From NCBI GenBank assembly GCA_029891385.1, contig CM057224.1:7006001-7070000 (forward strand): a stretch of 64,000 nucleotides of DNA. Direction: 5' to 3'. Under the pieces are notes generated by a model that was not told where the DNA came from, ran no database searches, and worked only from the letters and a program-made list of their open reading frames with translations. Both the position numbers and the translations under genes were made by a program. Each line of letters starts with the position of its first letter. Position 1 is the first letter of the stretch. The stretch is from Erythroxylum novogranatense. Lineage: Eukaryota > Streptophyta > Magnoliopsida > Malpighiales > Erythroxylaceae. Shown here in pieces: positions 59,801 to 64,000 of this stretch.

Positions 59801-61610
59801 CAGTTGCTTTTGATGAATTGAAGATGTTATTTTATCTCCACAAAAGAGTTTGCTATTAGGTGAACTTGTATGAAGCAACTGAATCATTTCTCAGATAGAT
59901 TAATTAAAGCAATGCACTTGTAGTAATCACAAGTGAGAAATGCTTGTCTTTATGATTGATGCTTGTTTTGAAATCACGCATCATGATTTGTAGTGATGGG
60001 ATAATTCTTCTCATTATTCTCACCAGGAACTTCACTTACAAGGTAACTCTATTGGAGATGAAGGAATTTGTGCCTTAATGTCCGGTCTAGCTTCAAGTAA
60101 AGGTATGTGCATTGCCATGTCAGAGGCCATTATCAATCAATCTAAACAACACTTGAGTGCATTTCATGAAGCTGAATTTCATCTTGTTTCTTCAGCAAAG
60201 CTAACCCACCTTGACATTGGCAACAACTCTATTAGTGCAAGGGGTGCCTTTCATGTTGCTGAATATATCAAGAACAGCAAGAGCTTGTTTTGGTTGAATA
60301 TGTATATGAATGACATAGCTGATGAGGTAACAACTGATGAATGGTAATCCAATTTGTCTGTAAATTGTCTTGCTCAATTTTATCTGAGTTGGTTGGAAAA
60401 GATTGTTAAACATGGACTTGCCATTCACAAATTTTCAGGGTGCCGAAAGAATTGCTCTTGCTTTGAAGGAAAACCGGAGTATAGCAATCATTGACTTGGT
60501 CGGAAGACATTGATTGATCAGAACACTTTTTTGTTAATTTAATTAGTTTTGAAGTGTTTTTTATGAAAAAATTCATTGGGGCTTTGCAGGGTGGAAATAA
60601 TATACGTGCAAAGGGGATCAGCGAAATTGCTCAAGCCTTCAAAGATAATTCTGTTGTCACAACAGTGAGTCCTTACCATATATTATGTCCTTTAGTCTTT
60701 TGTCTTGCAATGGTATAGAGCTGTTCCGGACCATTTACTTCCTGTGCCACTGCACGATGCATTGAAGTCATAAATTTACTCTCTCACACAGCTGGAAGTT
60801 GGTTATAATCCCATTGGACCAGATGGGGCCAAGGCATTATCTGAAGTACTAAAGTTTCACGGGAACATAAAAACCTTAAAGCTTGGTTGGTGTCAGGTAA
60901 ATCCATTAGATGATCATCATTCTTAAAACCCTTATATCAAAGTAGTTTTCTCAATGTGCCATGTAAACGCTTTGCAGATAGGAGCAAAGGGCACCGAGTA
61001 CATTGCCGATACTCTAAAGTACAACAATACAATATCAGTGCTGGACTTGCGAGGAAATGGACTTAGAGATGAAGTTTGTACCCTAGATATTGTGATATCT
61101 CTTGATTTATGATCATGGGGAATTTGAACTTTATCTTACCTTCTTCTGCATAAAATATCTTCAGGGTGCTATCTGCCTGGCTCGTAGCTTAAAAGTGGTC
61201 AATGAAGTTCTAACTGAACTTGACTTGGGCTTCAATGAAATTAGAGTAAAGAACTGCTCTTTCAACTTGCTTTCAGTGCAGTTTCCAATACACTAAAAAT
61301 ATTTGCTTTCACTATCAGCGTCTTGCATTATCTCATGTTAGTTCTCTGTGCAGGATGATGGGGCTTTTGCTATTGCTCAAGCACTCAAGGCAAACGAAGA
61401 TGTAAAGATTACCTCCTTAAATCTTGCAAATAATTTCCTGACAAAGTTTGGACAGGTAATAACGTCCCTCCATGTATCCTGTTTATTTTCTAACTTGGAA
61501 CTTACGTTCTGTATTTGAATGAAATTATTTTTACCATGCAGAGCGCTCTTACTGACGCAAGAGATCATGTATATGAGATGAATGAAAAGGAAGTAAACAT
61601 TGTATTTTAG
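56828..61610 (+). CDS. EMB2004: Leucine-rich-repeat (RNI-like) protein, EMB2004-like, probably plastid
   Basis: I infer 17 exons with GT-AG introns: 56828-57224, 57330-57542, 57691-57749, 57934-58071, 58625-58699, 58798-58881, 58982-59043, 59249-59318, 60027-60102, 60196-60326, 60439-60498, 60590-60664, 60792-60896, 60978-61073, 61165-61245, 61354-61455, 61542-61610. Phases agree throughout and give 630 aa. Residues 1-85 are Ser/Phe/Pro-rich, like a plastid transit peptide, and a hydrophobic stretch lies near 118-140. From about residue 215 on, RNI-type repeats follow, about one per exon (for example LNISGNPIGDEGAK, LHLQGNSIGDEG, LEVGYNPIGPDGAKAL, LDLGFNEIRDDGAFAI). The end is MNEKEVNIVF. Length and layout match Arabidopsis EMB2004, needed for embryo development. 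The exon 1/2 junction is the least certain. Confidence 0.88.
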
Positions 61611-62667
61611 AATGAAATTAGTGAAGCAGGAACACATTCTTTATACTAATATGCTAGAACTTCGAGCCTTTTTTATTCTTCCTTCGGCAGGTATAGGGAA
61701 AAACTTCAACAGCAAAGTGGGGTGATGCTAAGAAAAGAGAGCTTACCCCGCTGACAAAACTGACCTAATGTAGAGGAAAAACTTTTTAACTCCAAGGTCA
61801 GTGTATCCAATTAATAGGTCAAGCTTTTGAGAAGTTCTTGGGATGAGAGATTCTAGTGGCATTGGCACTATTTTGACTTTTCCCAATTGCTATAGCTTTA
61901 ACAGAGGCAAGCTTTGTTTAATTTTGTTACTCTAAATGCCTAGAGTTGAATTTTGTTTAATCTGTATACTAAATGGAATTATTTTAAACATCTTCCTTAC
62001 TCTTATGATGTTAGTGTCTCGGTTCTCGGATTTTCATATATATTTCTAGTTCCTTGTCATCAAGCTAATATTTGGTCTACCGAGTTACTGGACCTGTAAA
62101 TTTGCGTGGAGGAAACAGAGTGCCTCACCATAAATTCAGATACTATTCTCACTTGTCATATTGTTTTGTAATTGGCATCCGGGATAACTTGTTTAAATTT
62201 TATATCATATATGCCTAATAAAATATATTTTAAATGCATATGAATACTTTTGTTTCATTATTATTACTTTGAAATTTAATTAACATAAATCAAAAGAGAG
62301 TTCTTATATAGTTTCTTTTTCTTTCTTAAGTTCTTTTAAAGGTAGAAATGATAAATTTAACTCGATTTTATTAGGTAGATCGTATAAAGTCAACAAGTTA
62401 AAGTTAAAATTAATCTGAGTTTTGATTGAATTTAAGTCTAAAAGGTTGACTTAAACTTCTTTGAACTGCATTAATTCTTTTTATAAAATAACATTATTTT
62501 AGTTTAATGTTTTAAAACAATGTTTCTTTAATATTTAAGTTTAAAATTTTAAAATTAAACTAATAATTTTAAATGTTAAAGTAAAATAACAATATTTTAG
62601 GCTGGTGGAACAACTAACTTCTAACTCAATTGGGATTGTCTCTTAAATAAATATTTAAATTTTTTAA
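61611..62667. other. 3' flank of the EMB2004-like gene
   Basis: The gene's 3' UTR and AT-rich intergenic DNA lie here. No further gene or element was recognised. Confidence 0.5.
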
Positions 62668-62670
62668 CAT

Positions 62671-62755
62671 AATGAAGAACTCTCAAAGGTTACTATCATC
62701 AATATAAATAATTAAATATAATGAATAGCTCTCAAAGGTTACTATCATCAATATA
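62671..62755. repeat. Two-copy direct repeat, period 49 bp
   Basis: A 36-bp unit containing CTCTCAAAGGTTACTATCAT occurs at 62671-62706 and 62720-62755 with one or two mismatches. Confidence 0.85.
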
Positions 62756-64000
62756 GAGAAACTTGGTAACAAAAATGATGGTATATGACAATAAAAAAAG
62801 GTGCAATATCTCCTTAGTGAGAAGAAATTACTTAAAAACTTTTATTTTAACAGTAAGTCTTTTTGAAGAAAGACATTCAATTTCATCATTAATGTGATCA
62901 AGAGACCTATGAAAATTGGCTTAAGAGTTTAAGCAGCATACATGAAGACATGGTCAAAGAGTTTAACCTTTATTCCATTACCAAGGAAATGTAGAACCAG
63001 GTAAAGATTCAGTTTTGCTGCATATTAATTAAGAGTGTGCATGCATTAAACATAAAGTTTAATTAGTATATGTTCAACTGCAAGCACTCAGATGCTTGAG
63101 CACCTTAGGGTGATGTCATCTATTATTCAAAACCTTAAGGTAATTAGTTCATGTCTCATTAATGAACAAGTTCATATTAATGACCTTTATAGGGACAAGT
63201 CAAGATGACTCTCATTCATAATGACAACATAACCACGTTTAAAGGTGTTTCGCGATACCTCTAGCTAGAAGTAGAGCATAAAGAGGCAAATCCCTTGACT
63301 GCTTGATTTCTAATGTTGGCTAACGTCAAGATATTAAGCCTAGCCACAACAAGCAAAAGAATGGAAATAATGAGGAACCTAAAAATCTACTAACCCAAAA
63401 TGGAAAAGTCTCCAAACATTGTAAGCCTATGCGTGAAAAGAAAAACCTAAACAATGTTAAGTGCTATAGTTTCCAAAAGATGGGTCACTTCATTCGTGAT
63501 TGCACTAAGCAAAAGCAAGTACATCCTTAACCTACTAATCTCTTAATTCGCATTATTCTCATATGATGGTTGCTTGTAGTCTCTTTTGATTGATTATAGG
63601 CTGGGAAGAAACAAAAAATGTAGCTAAAGATCCAACAAGCTACATGTAGATTACTAATTGTTGGGATAATAACCCAAGCCTTCAAGATTTATACTTTATG
63701 TAGATTGCTACTTTGTGTAGGTTTTATATTACTAAAAAAAAGGAGATCCAATAGTATGGTAGAAAGAAATGTAGACTCCGATTGTATTTTTCATATGTGT
63801 ACTCATAGGGATTGGTTTGCCACCTATAAAACTGCTAAAGGTGTTGTCCTTATAGAGAACAGTACACAATATGATATGGTGGAAAATGTACAATAAATAT
63901 TAAAACTTATGATGGTGTTGTTAAACCCTCACTAATGTTCATCACGTTCCTGATTTAAAATGTAACCTTATTTCACTTGGTACACTTGAGTCTCTTAGGT
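62756..64000 (+). pseudogene. Copia gag-protease remnant, running off the window
   Basis: Plus-strand broken frames carry a CCHC zinc knuckle (KCYSFQKMGHFIRDC, Cys to Phe change in the second Cys, about 63459-63505). The protease region follows (FHMCTHRDWFATYKTAKG, near 63780-63840, where the normal D-S-G-C-T-Y-H-M block is altered) and then VPDLKCNLISLGTLESL at the right edge. The region before 63180 is probably the gag N-terminus, too decayed to read. Stops and shifts are many. Integrase and RT would lie outside the window. Confidence 0.7.

Overview
The window is nuclear DNA of a flowering plant, most likely a eudicot. It is AT-rich, has GT-AG introns, and carries two multi-exon plant genes in a mass of plant-type transposable elements (Copia, chromovirus Gypsy, L1-like LINE, MULE, hAT). 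I saw no prokaryotic, organellar or viral gene set, no rRNA or tRNA gene and no CRISPR array. The species cannot be named from this sequence.

Layout. Positions 1-8.3 kb hold a decayed minus-strand L1-like LINE in three pieces. It is interrupted by an LTR-like repeat (4625-6026, duplication CTAAT) and by a small hAT-like element (2255-3905, duplication AGCCTACY) that itself contains a MULE with roughly 245-bp terminal inverted repeats. Gene 1, at 8294-10721 (+, five exons, 444 aa), is an ILR1-like IAA-amino acid hydrolase that would free active auxin from conjugates. Gene 2, at 56828-61610 (+, 17 exons, 630 aa), is a leucine-rich-repeat (RNI-like) protein with a probable plastid transit peptide, resembling Arabidopsis EMB2004.

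The two genes are now 46 kb apart because of nested insertions. A Copia element (Copia-1, 11287-51264, flanking GATAC on both sides) landed about 0.56 kb downstream of gene 1. Its own gag, protease, integrase and reverse transcriptase pieces can be followed in order through inserted elements: a reverse Copia fragment between 107-bp repeats, a solo LTR, Gypsy remnants, a gag-only Copia, a non-coding Gypsy with 3.7-kb LTRs, a SIRE-like LTR, further Tekay-like LTRs, two hAT elements and another Copia. A separate full-length Reina-like chromovirus (51346-56253, duplication AAGAC) sits between Copia-1 and gene 2. Removing Copia-1 and the Reina element leaves an original intergenic space of about 1.2 kb. 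A further Copia gag-protease fragment runs off the right edge.

The two host genes look intact and share no evident pathway. Nearly all element genes are broken; the exceptions are single open gag or gag-protease frames. The most unusual structures are the 107-bp duplication around a Copia fragment that has lost its RT core in frame, and a 16-nt hairpin at a similar depth in three different Tekay-like LTRs.
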